A stretch of DNA of 12,564 nt. Source: JBBIJR01 sp037445875. GTDB taxonomy: Bacteria > CLD3 > SB21. The DNA lies in the NCBI GenBank assembly GCA_037445875.1, contig JBBIJR010000091.1:1-12564 (forward strand), given 5' to 3'. Position 1 is the stretch's first letter, and the number at the start of each line of letters is the position of its first letter. The notes below the pieces were generated by a model. That model was given only the letters and a program-made list of their open reading frames with translations. It had not been told where the DNA came from and searched no databases. The position numbers were made by a program, and so were the translations under genes. Shown in pieces: positions 1-6,574 of this stretch.

Positions 1-375
1 CCTACCATTGAATTGGTGGCGATCAGCGGGATGGAACAGATGGCGCGGCACCTGGGCATCAACGGCGAAAAGATTTCCGAGGCCCGCATGCTCATCGCCG
101 AGGCCATCATCAACGCCATGGAATATGCCACTCCGGTTCACCCCCGCGTCGACGTGGAGTTCACGATGACCGCCCGTCAACTGGTCATCTTTATACGCGA
201 CTACGGACGAGGCTTTGACATGGCGAAAATCGAAGAACCCGTACTCGCCAGGAAGCTCCGTTTGCCCAGTAAACGCGGATGGGGCCTCAAGTTGATGAAG
301 GAGTTGTCGGACGATTTCAAGATCACATCGGACCGGCAAGGCACCCGCATCACGATCATCAAGAGACTAACCTGA
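1..375 (+). CDS. RsbW-like anti-sigma serine/threonine kinase, 5'-truncated
   Basis: This is the C-terminal 124 codons of a GHKL-type (HATPase_c) ATP-binding protein of the RsbW/SpoIIAB family. Such proteins bind a sigma factor or other target and phosphorylate a STAS-domain antagonist. The frame is open to the first base of the window, so the start lies upstream; the in-frame TTG at 13 is not needed as a start. Visible family motifs, numbered from base 1, are the N-box with E34 and N38 (EAIINAMEY), the G1 box D67-Y-G69-R-G71-F, and the G2 box G93-W-G95-L. The protein ends a few residues after the last beta strand, as is usual. The STAS gene follows after 12 bp and the phosphatase gene after that, so the three almost certainly form one partner-switching operon. 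No sigma factor is in view, so the target is unknown. Confidence 0.9.
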   Translation, partial: PTIELVAISGMEQMARHLGINGEKISEARMLIAEAIINAMEYATPVHPRVDVEFTMTARQLVIFIRDYGRGFDMAKIEEPVLARKLRLPSKRGWGLKLMKELSDDFKITSDRQGTRITIIKRLT

Positions 376-387
376 AGGAGGAGAGAG

Positions 388-753
388 ATGCAGAGCGAGT
401 TCTTGCTCCGGTCAAGACTGGAACAAAACTGCCTCATTGTTGAAACGAGCGGATATTTGAACAACCTTGGAGGGGAGAAGATTGCCGATGAATGCCGCCG
501 ACATATCGACAACGGTGTCCGGCATATCATCATCGACCTCAAGCAGACGAAGATGGTCAATTCCATAGGTATCTCGATTCTGATTGAGATCATTGAGACA
601 CTCAATGAGGTCAAGGGTCAACTCTTTCTGACGAATCTGGATCAGACGATCGAGAAGACGTTTGCGATCATGGGCTTATTCCAGTACGCCGTCAAACACG
701 GGTCCGTCGAAGAGGCTATCGCGGCGGCGGCGTCCGGGGAAACCCGCACCTGA
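388..753 (+). CDS. STAS-domain anti-anti-sigma factor (RsbV/SpoIIAA-like)
   Basis: This 121-residue single-domain STAS protein has the typical length for RsbV/SpoIIAA antagonists. Known family members are phosphorylated by the RsbW-type kinase and dephosphorylated by an RsbU-type phosphatase; the unphosphorylated form traps the kinase and frees its target. The strand RHIIIDLKQ followed by M-V-N-S59-I-G is the phosphorylation loop. S59 aligns with the phosphorylated serine of SpoIIAA (D-S-S-G), with Asn in place of the usual Asp. The C-terminal part (the helix beginning KTFAIMGL) also fits the fold. A strong ribosome binding site (AAGGAGGAG at 375-383) supports the ATG. The gene lies between the kinase (12 bp gap) and the phosphatase (15 bp gap), which fits its role as the switch between them. 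Confidence 0.92.
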   Translation: MQSEFLLRSRLEQNCLIVETSGYLNNLGGEKIADECRRHIDNGVRHIIIDLKQTKMVNSIGISILIEIIETLNEVKGQLFLTNLDQTIEKTFAIMGLFQYAVKHGSVEEAIAAAASGETRT

Positions 754-768
754 GGCGGGTTCTGCAAG

Positions 769-2364
769 ATGGACAGTACACGCTTAGATCCCCTCGAATT
801 CCGGGCGTTCCAGGAGGGTTTCGAGACGTTGTCCCGCGCCAGGTCCATGGAGGACTTCGCCAAACGCTTCTGCCATATTGCTCGAGGGTCACTGACCGTA
901 TCTTACGTCAATCTCTATACCAACCGTCCGCCCGACCACTCGCTGCAACCCGTCTTCGTCCAGAAGGGGGATCGGGTGCCGGTTGAGATTCCCGACGCTC
1001 GGCCCTTCGATCTGCATAGCGTGGACGCAGAAAACGCCATCCAGATACGGATCGTCGAAAAGGACGGGACCTCCTTCTGTCTTCTGGTAGGCCCGCGGGT
1101 CGATCGCCGCCCCTGGTCCCCACTGGATGAACTCCTGATCCACCTGTTCTGTCAATTGTTCGACCACGGGTACCAGAGTTTCACGTCCCGCCGGGCCGAG
1201 CAGCAGCTGACGTTTTCACTCAATCAGCGGATCCTCCAGCTGAATCAGTTGATCGATACCGGTATCGAATTGTCCCGGCTGAAACGTAGCGGTCCCCTGC
1301 TGGGATTAGCCGTACAACAAATGGCGGGCTTGTTGAACGCCTCCGTTGTGGAGGTCCGTGTGCGAAAGGGAGGGACGTTGGTTTTCGAAGCGGCATTTCC
1401 CAAAGCTTCATCGGAGACGGTGTCGGAGGATACGCTGCGAAGCGCCGCGGCCATACGGAAGGAATTCAGTTTTGGGGAAGAGACGTTTGAGTTCACTGCA
1501 CAGAGAAAAGAAAGCCGGAGCGGCTGGATTCCGTTTGATGAAACGGACCGGGCGATACTGGACGCCGTGGTGCGGCAGGTGTTCGCGGCCGTTGAAAACG
1601 ACTATCTTCAGGCGCAACTGCTGGACAAGCGCGATCTCGAACGGGAACTCCACCTCGCCTCCCTGATTCAGAAGAAAATATTGCCGACGGCCATGCCGCA
1701 CGTGGATGGCTACGAAATCGCCGGAACGAACATCCCCTCGAAAGAAGTCAGCGGAGACTACTTTGACTGTTTCCTCCTGGGAAACGGCGAGGTCGTCGTG
1801 ATCGTGGCCGATGTAGCGGGAAAGGGATTTCCGGCATCGCTCCTGGTCAGTACGCTGCACGCATCGGTCCACACGTCCGTGGTCGGACAGGTCGATCTGT
1901 CGGACCTGGCCTCCCGCCTGAACGACCTGATCTTCCGGTCTTCCACGCCGGACTGCTTCGTCACCTTCTTTATGGGAATCCTGAATCCCTCGACCGGTAT
2001 CGTCCGTTGCATCAACGCGGGCCATCCACCGCCTCTTGTTCAGCGTCCCGGCGGGACGTTGGAGCCTCGACGCATCGGGGGACTGCCCCTGGGGTGCTTC
2101 GACACGGGTTGCGAGGTTGTCGAGGATCATATCGAATTGACGCCAGGTGCCAGGCTGCTCCTGTTCACGGACGGAATTCCCGAAGCACAGAACGGGCAGG
2201 GTGCATTCTATTCGGATGAGGCGTTCGAAGAATTCTTCCTTGAACATCCGGAGTTGTCGGCCTCGTCTTTTATCGAAGCCATGGTAGGTTCAGTGAAGAC
2301 CTTTTGTGGCTCGGCATCGCTCTCCGATGACGTGACGTTGCTGTATGTACGGCACGCGGTGTGA
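769..2364 (+). CDS. SpoIIE/RsbU-family PP2C serine phosphatase with GAF-like sensor regions
   Basis: This 531-residue protein probably dephosphorylates the STAS protein encoded just upstream. The C-terminal domain (about residues 290-530) is a PPM/PP2C phosphatase of the SpoIIE type. It contains the helix with LQxxLLP-like spacing before it (IQKKILPTAMP), V-S-G-D330-Y-F-D333, A-D348-V-A-G-K-G, INAGHPPPL, L-F-T-D468-G and S-D520-D521-V-T. These acidic residues are the usual metal ligands. The N-terminal half holds two regions that look GAF-like (roughly 10-135 and 155-270) and would sense an unknown signal. A short helical stretch rich in Gln, Leu and Arg (about 140-160) connects them, and a second one (about 275-300) leads into the phosphatase. 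No membrane segment is visible, so sensing is probably cytoplasmic. The ATG lacks a strong ribosome binding site and probably relies on coupling to the upstream gene, 15 bp away. Confidence 0.92.
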   Translation: MDSTRLDPLEFRAFQEGFETLSRARSMEDFAKRFCHIARGSLTVSYVNLYTNRPPDHSLQPVFVQKGDRVPVEIPDARPFDLHSVDAENAIQIRIVEKDGTSFCLLVGPRVDRRPWSPLDELLIHLFCQLFDHGYQSFTSRRAEQQLTFSLNQRILQLNQLIDTGIELSRLKRSGPLLGLAVQQMAGLLNASVVEVRVRKGGTLVFEAAFPKASSETVSEDTLRSAAAIRKEFSFGEETFEFTAQRKESRSGWIPFDETDRAILDAVVRQVFAAVENDYLQAQLLDKRDLERELHLASLIQKKILPTAMPHVDGYEIAGTNIPSKEVSGDYFDCFLLGNGEVVVIVADVAGKGFPASLLVSTLHASVHTSVVGQVDLSDLASRLNDLIFRSSTPDCFVTFFMGILNPSTGIVRCINAGHPPPLVQRPGGTLEPRRIGGLPLGCFDTGCEVVEDHIELTPGARLLLFTDGIPEAQNGQGAFYSDEAFEEFFLEHPELSASSFIEAMVGSVKTFCGSASLSDDVTLLYVRHAV

Positions 2365-2393
2365 AGGAGGGTCACCGCCTGAGCTTAAAGTGC

Positions 2394-2422
2394 TTGCGAC
2401 TCTTTCCGGTTGTTTCTATATT
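2394..2422 (+). promoter_or_regulatory. Putative sigma-70-type promoter for the aldehyde dehydrogenase
   Basis: TTGCGA (2394-2399) and TATATT (2417-2422) are separated by exactly 17 bp in the 102-bp gap between the phosphatase and the aldehyde dehydrogenase. The -10 matches 5 of 6 consensus bases and the -35 matches 4 of 6. Transcription from here would leave a leader of roughly 35-40 nt. It would explain a gene whose function differs from the partner-switch operon upstream. No terminator separates the two units, so read-through is also possible. Confidence 0.45.
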
Positions 2423-2466
2423 GGCCTCACCGGTTCACTTGATTTCAAGTTTGACTTCAGCCCGTC

Positions 2467-4026
2467 ATGGATAAAGACCTACTTTCGATTCAGGAAGCAC
2501 GCGACGCCGTGCGCGCGGCCAAAGTTGCTCAACAGGAATTCGCGAGGTTCACGCAGGCTCAGGTTGACAAGATCGTTAAAGCCATGGCCGATGCCGGGTT
2601 TGCAGCCTCCGAGCGCCTGGCCCGGATGGCTGCCGACGAGACGCGCATGGGGCGGTACGAGGACAAGATCGTCAAGAATCAGTTTGGAACTCGAGACGTT
2701 TACGAATACATCAAGGACATGAAGACGGTCGGTATCATCAGGTTCGACGAGACGCACAAGCTGTATGAGATCGCCTGGCCCATGGGCGTCGTGGCCGCGA
2801 TCATTCCGACAACCAATCCTACGTCCACCGTGATGTACAAGATCCTGATCTCGCTTAAGGCCGGCAACGGCATCGCCATCGCTCCGCATCCGCGGGCTGC
2901 GCGATGCACGTGCGAAGCCAGCGAAATCCTGCGCAAGGCGGCCGAAGAGAACGGGGCGCCGCATGGACTGATCGGCTGCATCCAGAACTCGACCCTGGAA
3001 GGAACGCAGGCCCTGATGAAAGCGCCGGATACGGCCGTGATCCTGGCCACCGGCGGCCCCAACATCGTCCGGGAGGCCTACAGCTCCGGCAAACCGGCGC
3101 TCGGCGTTGGCTCGGGCAACGTGCCCGCCTTTATCGAAAAGACGGCCAATGTGAAGAAAGCGGTCGCGGACATCATCGCCGGCAAATGCTTCGATTACGG
3201 CTTGTTGTGCTCGGCCGAAAACTCCATGGTCGCAGATGCGTCGCTCAAGGACCAGGTCCTTCAGGAACTGAAGAACAACCGCGCCCATCTCTGTTCCGAC
3301 GATCAAAAGGCAAAGCTGGAGAAGCTGATGTTCGCCAGGGGCCGGCTGAATACGGAGATCATCGGTCTGCCGGCTGCCACGATTGCAGAACGGGCGGGCT
3401 TCCAGGTTCCTCAGGATACGACGGTGTTGGTCGTGCCGTGCAAGGAAGTCGGCAAGAGCGACCCGCTGTCGGCGGAGAAACTTTCCCCCGTCCTCTCGCT
3501 CTACTGGGTCAACGGATGGGAAGAGGGCTGCGAAGTCAGCATCAAGATCCTGAATTTTGGAGGCATCGGCCACACGATGGCGATCCACTCGAGCGACAAG
3601 GACGTCATCATGAAGTTCGGGCTCGAGAAGCCGGCGTTCCGAATCTGCGTCAATACCGTTGCGACACTGGGCGCTGTGGGTTACACGACCGGCGTAGCGC
3701 CATCCATGACCCTGGGTCCGGGGACGCTCGGAGGCTCCATCACGACGGACAACATCATGCCGACGCACCTCATCAATATCAAACGCCTGGCGTTCGAGAC
3801 GCGGCCCTTCACGTCGTCGCTGGTTCATGGCCAGGGCACCGTCGGCAAGGCCGTCGAGTCCTCCACAAAGAAACCGGTTCCGACCTTTGATTCCAGACCG
3901 CGAAAGACGCCCGCCGTTGTGAAAGGCAGTTCTCAGACGAATCTGCGGTTCGGTACTTCGGGCCTGACAGAAAAGGACATCACCGGATCGTGGATGAGTT
4001 CATTCGCAGCCGGCGTTGATTCTTGA
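2467..4026 (+). CDS. CoA-acylating aldehyde dehydrogenase with C-terminal extension
   Basis: This 519-residue protein belongs to the CoA-acylating aldehyde dehydrogenases, which convert an aldehyde plus CoA and NAD to acyl-CoA or run in reverse (AdhE N-terminal domain, EutE, PduP, sulfoacetaldehyde dehydrogenase). It closely follows the AdhE N-terminal domain: FTQAQVDKIVKAMA near the start, PTTNPTSTVMYK (about 115-126), ATGGPNIV, G-V-G-S-G-N-V-P, the nucleophile C248 in GLLC-S-A-E, and APSMTLGPGTLGGS. There is no fused alcohol dehydrogenase. Residues past about 465 are not core: a Lys/Pro/Ser/Thr-rich linker (466-490) leads to a short amphipathic segment (499-517). The family is usually about 460-490 residues without such a tail. 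The start has no visible ribosome binding site. Acetaldehyde is the default substrate guess, but propionaldehyde, lactaldehyde or sulfoacetaldehyde cannot be excluded. A terminator follows the gene. Confidence 0.9.
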   Translation: MDKDLLSIQEARDAVRAAKVAQQEFARFTQAQVDKIVKAMADAGFAASERLARMAADETRMGRYEDKIVKNQFGTRDVYEYIKDMKTVGIIRFDETHKLYEIAWPMGVVAAIIPTTNPTSTVMYKILISLKAGNGIAIAPHPRAARCTCEASEILRKAAEENGAPHGLIGCIQNSTLEGTQALMKAPDTAVILATGGPNIVREAYSSGKPALGVGSGNVPAFIEKTANVKKAVADIIAGKCFDYGLLCSAENSMVADASLKDQVLQELKNNRAHLCSDDQKAKLEKLMFARGRLNTEIIGLPAATIAERAGFQVPQDTTVLVVPCKEVGKSDPLSAEKLSPVLSLYWVNGWEEGCEVSIKILNFGGIGHTMAIHSSDKDVIMKFGLEKPAFRICVNTVATLGAVGYTTGVAPSMTLGPGTLGGSITTDNIMPTHLINIKRLAFETRPFTSSLVHGQGTVGKAVESSTKKPVPTFDSRPRKTPAVVKGSSQTNLRFGTSGLTEKDITGSWMSSFAAGVDS

Positions 4027-4060
4027 ACGCATGCAGCAGCCGCCTAGGAGGCCGTGACAG

Positions 4061-4088
4061 GGTAATCTTCCGCGAGATTACCTTTTTC
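4061..4088 (+). terminator. Rho-independent terminator after the aldehyde dehydrogenase
   Basis: A perfect 8-bp stem, GGTAATCT (4061-4068) with AGATTACC (4075-4082), has a 6-nt loop and is followed directly by TTTTT. It closes the transcript of the aldehyde dehydrogenase 35 bp after its stop codon. Confidence 0.88.
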
Positions 4089-4114
4089 TATTTTATGTCG
4101 ACTGGAGGCCCGTC

Positions 4115-5428
4115 ATCTTAGAAGCCATTTCCATCCTTACCCTGGTCCTCGCCAACGGATTTTTTGTGGCCGCCGAATTCGCCATCGTCAAGGTGCGATC
4201 CACGCAGATTGAGACGATGCTACGCATTCACGACTTCCGTGCCAGGGTGGCCAAAGACGTTATCACGCACCTGGACGCCTATCTATCGGCCACGCAGCTC
4301 GGAATCACAATCACTTCGATTGGACTGGGTTGGATCGGCGAGCCGGCGGTGTCCCGCATGATCCGGCCGGTTGTCGACTGGCTGGACATCAGCGATCCGC
4401 GGGCCGTACACGCCGTGTCTTTTGCAGTCGGCTTCAGTACCATTACTTTTCTCCACATCGTCCTCGGAGAACTAGCCCCGAAGTCTCTGGCCATCCAGTA
4501 TGCAAAGTCTACGACGCTGTGGGTGTCCCATCCCCTCAGACTCTTTTATATGGTGTTCCGTCCCGCCATTTATCTGCTCAATCATTCCGCCAATCTGGTA
4601 CTGAAGATGATCGGTATCCGACCCGTGAGCGAACAGGAATTGACCCATTCCGAAGAGGAAATCCGCCTTCTCCTGGCAGATGGGAAGAAGAGCGGCGTCA
4701 TTGACGCAACGGAATACAAGCTAATAGAGAACATCTTCAATTTCACGGAGACCACGGCCCGTGAAATCATGATGCCGCGGACCGAAATCTTCGCCCTGGA
4801 TGTCGAACACGATCTGCAAAGCAACATCAAGCTGGCGATCGAAAGCGGATATACGCGAATTCCCGTCTACCGGGGCTCGCTCGACGCGGTCGTCGGCATT
4901 CTTTACATGAAGGACCTGTTTAAGGTCGACCGCGAGGATTCCAATCTCGATCTGGAGAAGATCCTCCGTCCGGTGTTCTTCGTCCCCGAAACCACCAGCA
5001 TCAATCGCCTTATGCAGGATTTCCTGCAGCAGCGGGTGCACATGGGGATTGTCATCGATGAGTTCGGGGGAACCAGCGGACTGGTCACGCTGGAGAACAT
5101 CATTGAACGAATCGTCGGTCAGATCCAGGACGAATACGATGACGAGAAAAAGGACTACGAGGTGCTGCCCGACGGCGGCTATCTGGTCAATGCCAAGATG
5201 CGCATTCACGACTTCAACGAGCAATTTCAGGCCTCCCTGCCGGAGGACGCGCATTACGAGACCCTGGCCGGTTTCCTTAACAATCTGGTGGGCCGAATCC
5301 CGGCCATTTCGGAGGAGATAGTCTACGGTCCATTCCTGTTTCGCGTCACCAAGAAATCACCCAAACAAATCCAACAGCTTCGCTTCCTCAAGAAAAAGGA
5401 TGCCGGCACCACTTCCCCGGCGTCGTGA
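4115..5428 (+). CDS. CNNM/CorC (HlyC)-family membrane protein with CBS pair; apparent AUC start
   Basis: This is an inner-membrane protein of the CNNM/CorC family, often linked to Mg2+ and Co2+ efflux and formerly called hemolysin-like. Domains in order are the CNNM (DUF21) transmembrane region (about residues 1-195, with helices at the N terminus and around VGFSTITFLHIVLGELAPKS), a CBS pair (about 219-350, beginning MMPRTEIFALD and including D315-E-F-G-G-T-S-G), and a CorC_HlyC domain (about 360-430). The first ATG/GTG/TTG in this frame is GTG at 4166, but it would cut off most of transmembrane helix 1. Coding similarity (LEAISILTLVLANGFF) continues upstream to ATC at 4115, which lies 6 nt after GGAGG (4104-4108), and the upstream frame closes at TGA 4055. 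I therefore place the start at 4115, giving 437 residues, the usual family length. A sequence error at this codon is the alternative. Confidence 0.88.
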   Translation: MLEAISILTLVLANGFFVAAEFAIVKVRSTQIETMLRIHDFRARVAKDVITHLDAYLSATQLGITITSIGLGWIGEPAVSRMIRPVVDWLDISDPRAVHAVSFAVGFSTITFLHIVLGELAPKSLAIQYAKSTTLWVSHPLRLFYMVFRPAIYLLNHSANLVLKMIGIRPVSEQELTHSEEEIRLLLADGKKSGVIDATEYKLIENIFNFTETTAREIMMPRTEIFALDVEHDLQSNIKLAIESGYTRIPVYRGSLDAVVGILYMKDLFKVDREDSNLDLEKILRPVFFVPETTSINRLMQDFLQQRVHMGIVIDEFGGTSGLVTLENIIERIVGQIQDEYDDEKKDYEVLPDGGYLVNAKMRIHDFNEQFQASLPEDAHYETLAGFLNNLVGRIPAISEEIVYGPFLFRVTKKSPKQIQQLRFLKKKDAGTTSPAS

Positions 5429-5477
5429 TTTCCCTGGCCTTCCAAGAACGGCAAAAGCGCCCGGTCATTAAAAAATC

Positions 5478-5506
5478 TTGACTTACAAGTGAAGTATCGC
5501 TACTTT
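5478..5506 (+). promoter_or_regulatory. Putative promoter upstream of the M23 peptidase
   Basis: TTGACT (5478-5483, 5 of 6 matches) is followed after 17 bp by TACTTT (5501-5506), a weak -10. The region is clearly more A+T-rich than the flanking genes. It lies 50 bp after the CNNM-family gene and just before a strong AAGGAGG (5514-5520), in the only plausible place for a promoter of the peptidase gene. Confidence 0.5.
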
Positions 5507-5525
5507 ATTTACTAAGGAGGGAAGA

Positions 5526-5570
5526 GTGCACCTGGAGTGGGCCGTGAGACATGCTCTCTCCCATCAGTAA
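5526..5570 (+). CDS. Possible 14-codon leader ORF before the M23 peptidase
   Basis: A consensus ribosome binding site, AAGGAGG (5514-5520), sits 5 nt before GTG at 5526. The frame reads 14 codons (VHLEWAVRHALSHQ, with fMet at GTG) and stops at TAA 5568-5570. That is 12 bp before the ATG of the peptidase and in the same frame. The peptidase ATG itself has only a weak ribosome binding site. The short frame may be a translated leader that couples translation to the peptidase, or it may be chance. No similarity to a known leader peptide is recognised. Confidence 0.35.
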   Translation: MHLEWAVRHALSHQ

Positions 5571-5582
5571 CAGCATGAAGTT

Positions 5583-6515
5583 ATGAAAGACAATCGATAC
5601 AGACTTCTCTATCTTCCTGAAAATCAATCGGATATGCGGGAACTGATGATCTCGCGAAACCGATTGGTGTTTCTTTCAGTGGCGCTCGTCGGTTTTCTGT
5701 TTCTCGTAATGAGCGGAATAGGCATTATGATGTCGGCTTATTATGGGGACGAGAAGCTTGCCGAACTGGATACGGAGAACCAGATTCTGAAAGGACAGCT
5801 GGCCGACCTGGGCGATCGCATGCAAAGAGTTGGAGAGCAGATTGAAGGACTGCGAAAGCGGGATGCGGAACTTCGGCTCGTGTCCAATCTGCCGGACGTG
5901 GAGGAAGTCCTGAAGGACGCAGGCATCGGCGGCTCGGATCTCCAGTTCCACTACAACCCCGACTTGATTTCAAGCGAGGCCGACAGGATCATTCGGTCCA
6001 ACCGCCTCAACCTGGAGCAACTGGAGGCAAGCGTTCGACTGGAGATGCAGAGCTATTCGGACCTCCATGACAAGATCAATGCCAACCTCAATCGATTGAA
6101 CGCTATACCGTCGATCTGCCCTCTCAAGAAGGGCCGTGTAACCGATCGTTTCGGCGTGCGTAGAGGATTCCGTTCCTGGAAGGCTCACACCGGACTGGAT
6201 CTTGCTGCACGGTGGGGCACGCCCGTCTACGCAACGGCGGATGGAACGGTCGAAGCCACCACGTGGCGAGGAGGGTACGGCAAGTCCATCATCATAGACC
6301 ACGGCAACGGGATCAAGACGCTTTATGGACACCTGTCTGCCTACAGCGTCCGAACCGGGCAGAAAGTGAAGCGGAACCAGAAGATTGCAGAAGTGGGCAG
6401 TACCGGCCTGTCCACCGGACCGCATCTCCACTACGAAGTGCGGGTCAACGACGTCGTGCAGAATCCGGAACTCTACGTCTTCTTCGACATGATCAACTAT
6501 CTGGAAATCCGATAG
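5583..6515 (+). CDS. M23-family peptidoglycan endopeptidase, membrane-anchored
   Basis: This 310-residue zinc metallopeptidase of the LytM/M23 family would cleave peptide cross-bridges of peptidoglycan in the periplasm. A short cytoplasmic stretch (MKDNRYRLLYLPEN, typical for this subgroup) precedes one transmembrane helix (about 28-50). A coiled coil follows (about 56-97, rich in Leu, Glu and Arg), and the LytM domain occupies about 195-300. Zinc ligands are H202 and D206 (HTGLD) and H283 (H281-L-H283); H250 in YGHLS is the second active-site histidine. All are present, so the enzyme should be catalytically active rather than an EnvC/NlpD-like activator. The ATG fits the family N terminus. 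A promoter and a possible leader ORF precede the gene and a strong terminator follows. It converges with another cell-wall enzyme gene. Confidence 0.92.
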   Translation: MKDNRYRLLYLPENQSDMRELMISRNRLVFLSVALVGFLFLVMSGIGIMMSAYYGDEKLAELDTENQILKGQLADLGDRMQRVGEQIEGLRKRDAELRLVSNLPDVEEVLKDAGIGGSDLQFHYNPDLISSEADRIIRSNRLNLEQLEASVRLEMQSYSDLHDKINANLNRLNAIPSICPLKKGRVTDRFGVRRGFRSWKAHTGLDLAARWGTPVYATADGTVEATTWRGGYGKSIIIDHGNGIKTLYGHLSAYSVRTGQKVKRNQKIAEVGSTGLSTGPHLHYEVRVNDVVQNPELYVFFDMINYLEIR

Positions 6516-6545
6516 CGCACGCTTCAGTCAAGGTTTGATGTTCAG

Positions 6546-6570
6546 GCTCACGGCCCGCGTGAGCTTTTTT
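6546..6570 (+). terminator. Rho-independent terminator after the M23 peptidase
   Basis: A perfect 7-bp stem, GCTCACG (6546-6552) with CGTGAGC (6558-6564), has a 5-nt loop and is followed by six T. It lies 30 bp after the peptidase stop and just before the end of the convergent gene. On the minus strand the stem has no T-run after it, so it serves the plus strand. Confidence 0.9.
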
Positions 6571-6574
6571 GTTC

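Noticed and set aside
1408..2247. A 279-codon minus-strand frame opposite the phosphatase gene
   Set aside because: Antisense shadow with low-complexity basic composition and no family motif; the plus strand carries all PP2C motifs.
2479..3828. A 449-codon open frame on the minus strand opposite the aldehyde dehydrogenase gene
   Set aside because: It is the antisense shadow of a highly conserved gene in G+C-rich sequence. Its translation is rich in Arg, His and Asp with no recognisable domain.
2904..3890. A 328-codon plus-strand frame inside the aldehyde dehydrogenase gene
   Set aside because: It is an alternate-frame shadow with Arg/Gly/His-rich composition; the true frame carries the catalytic Cys and all conserved motifs.
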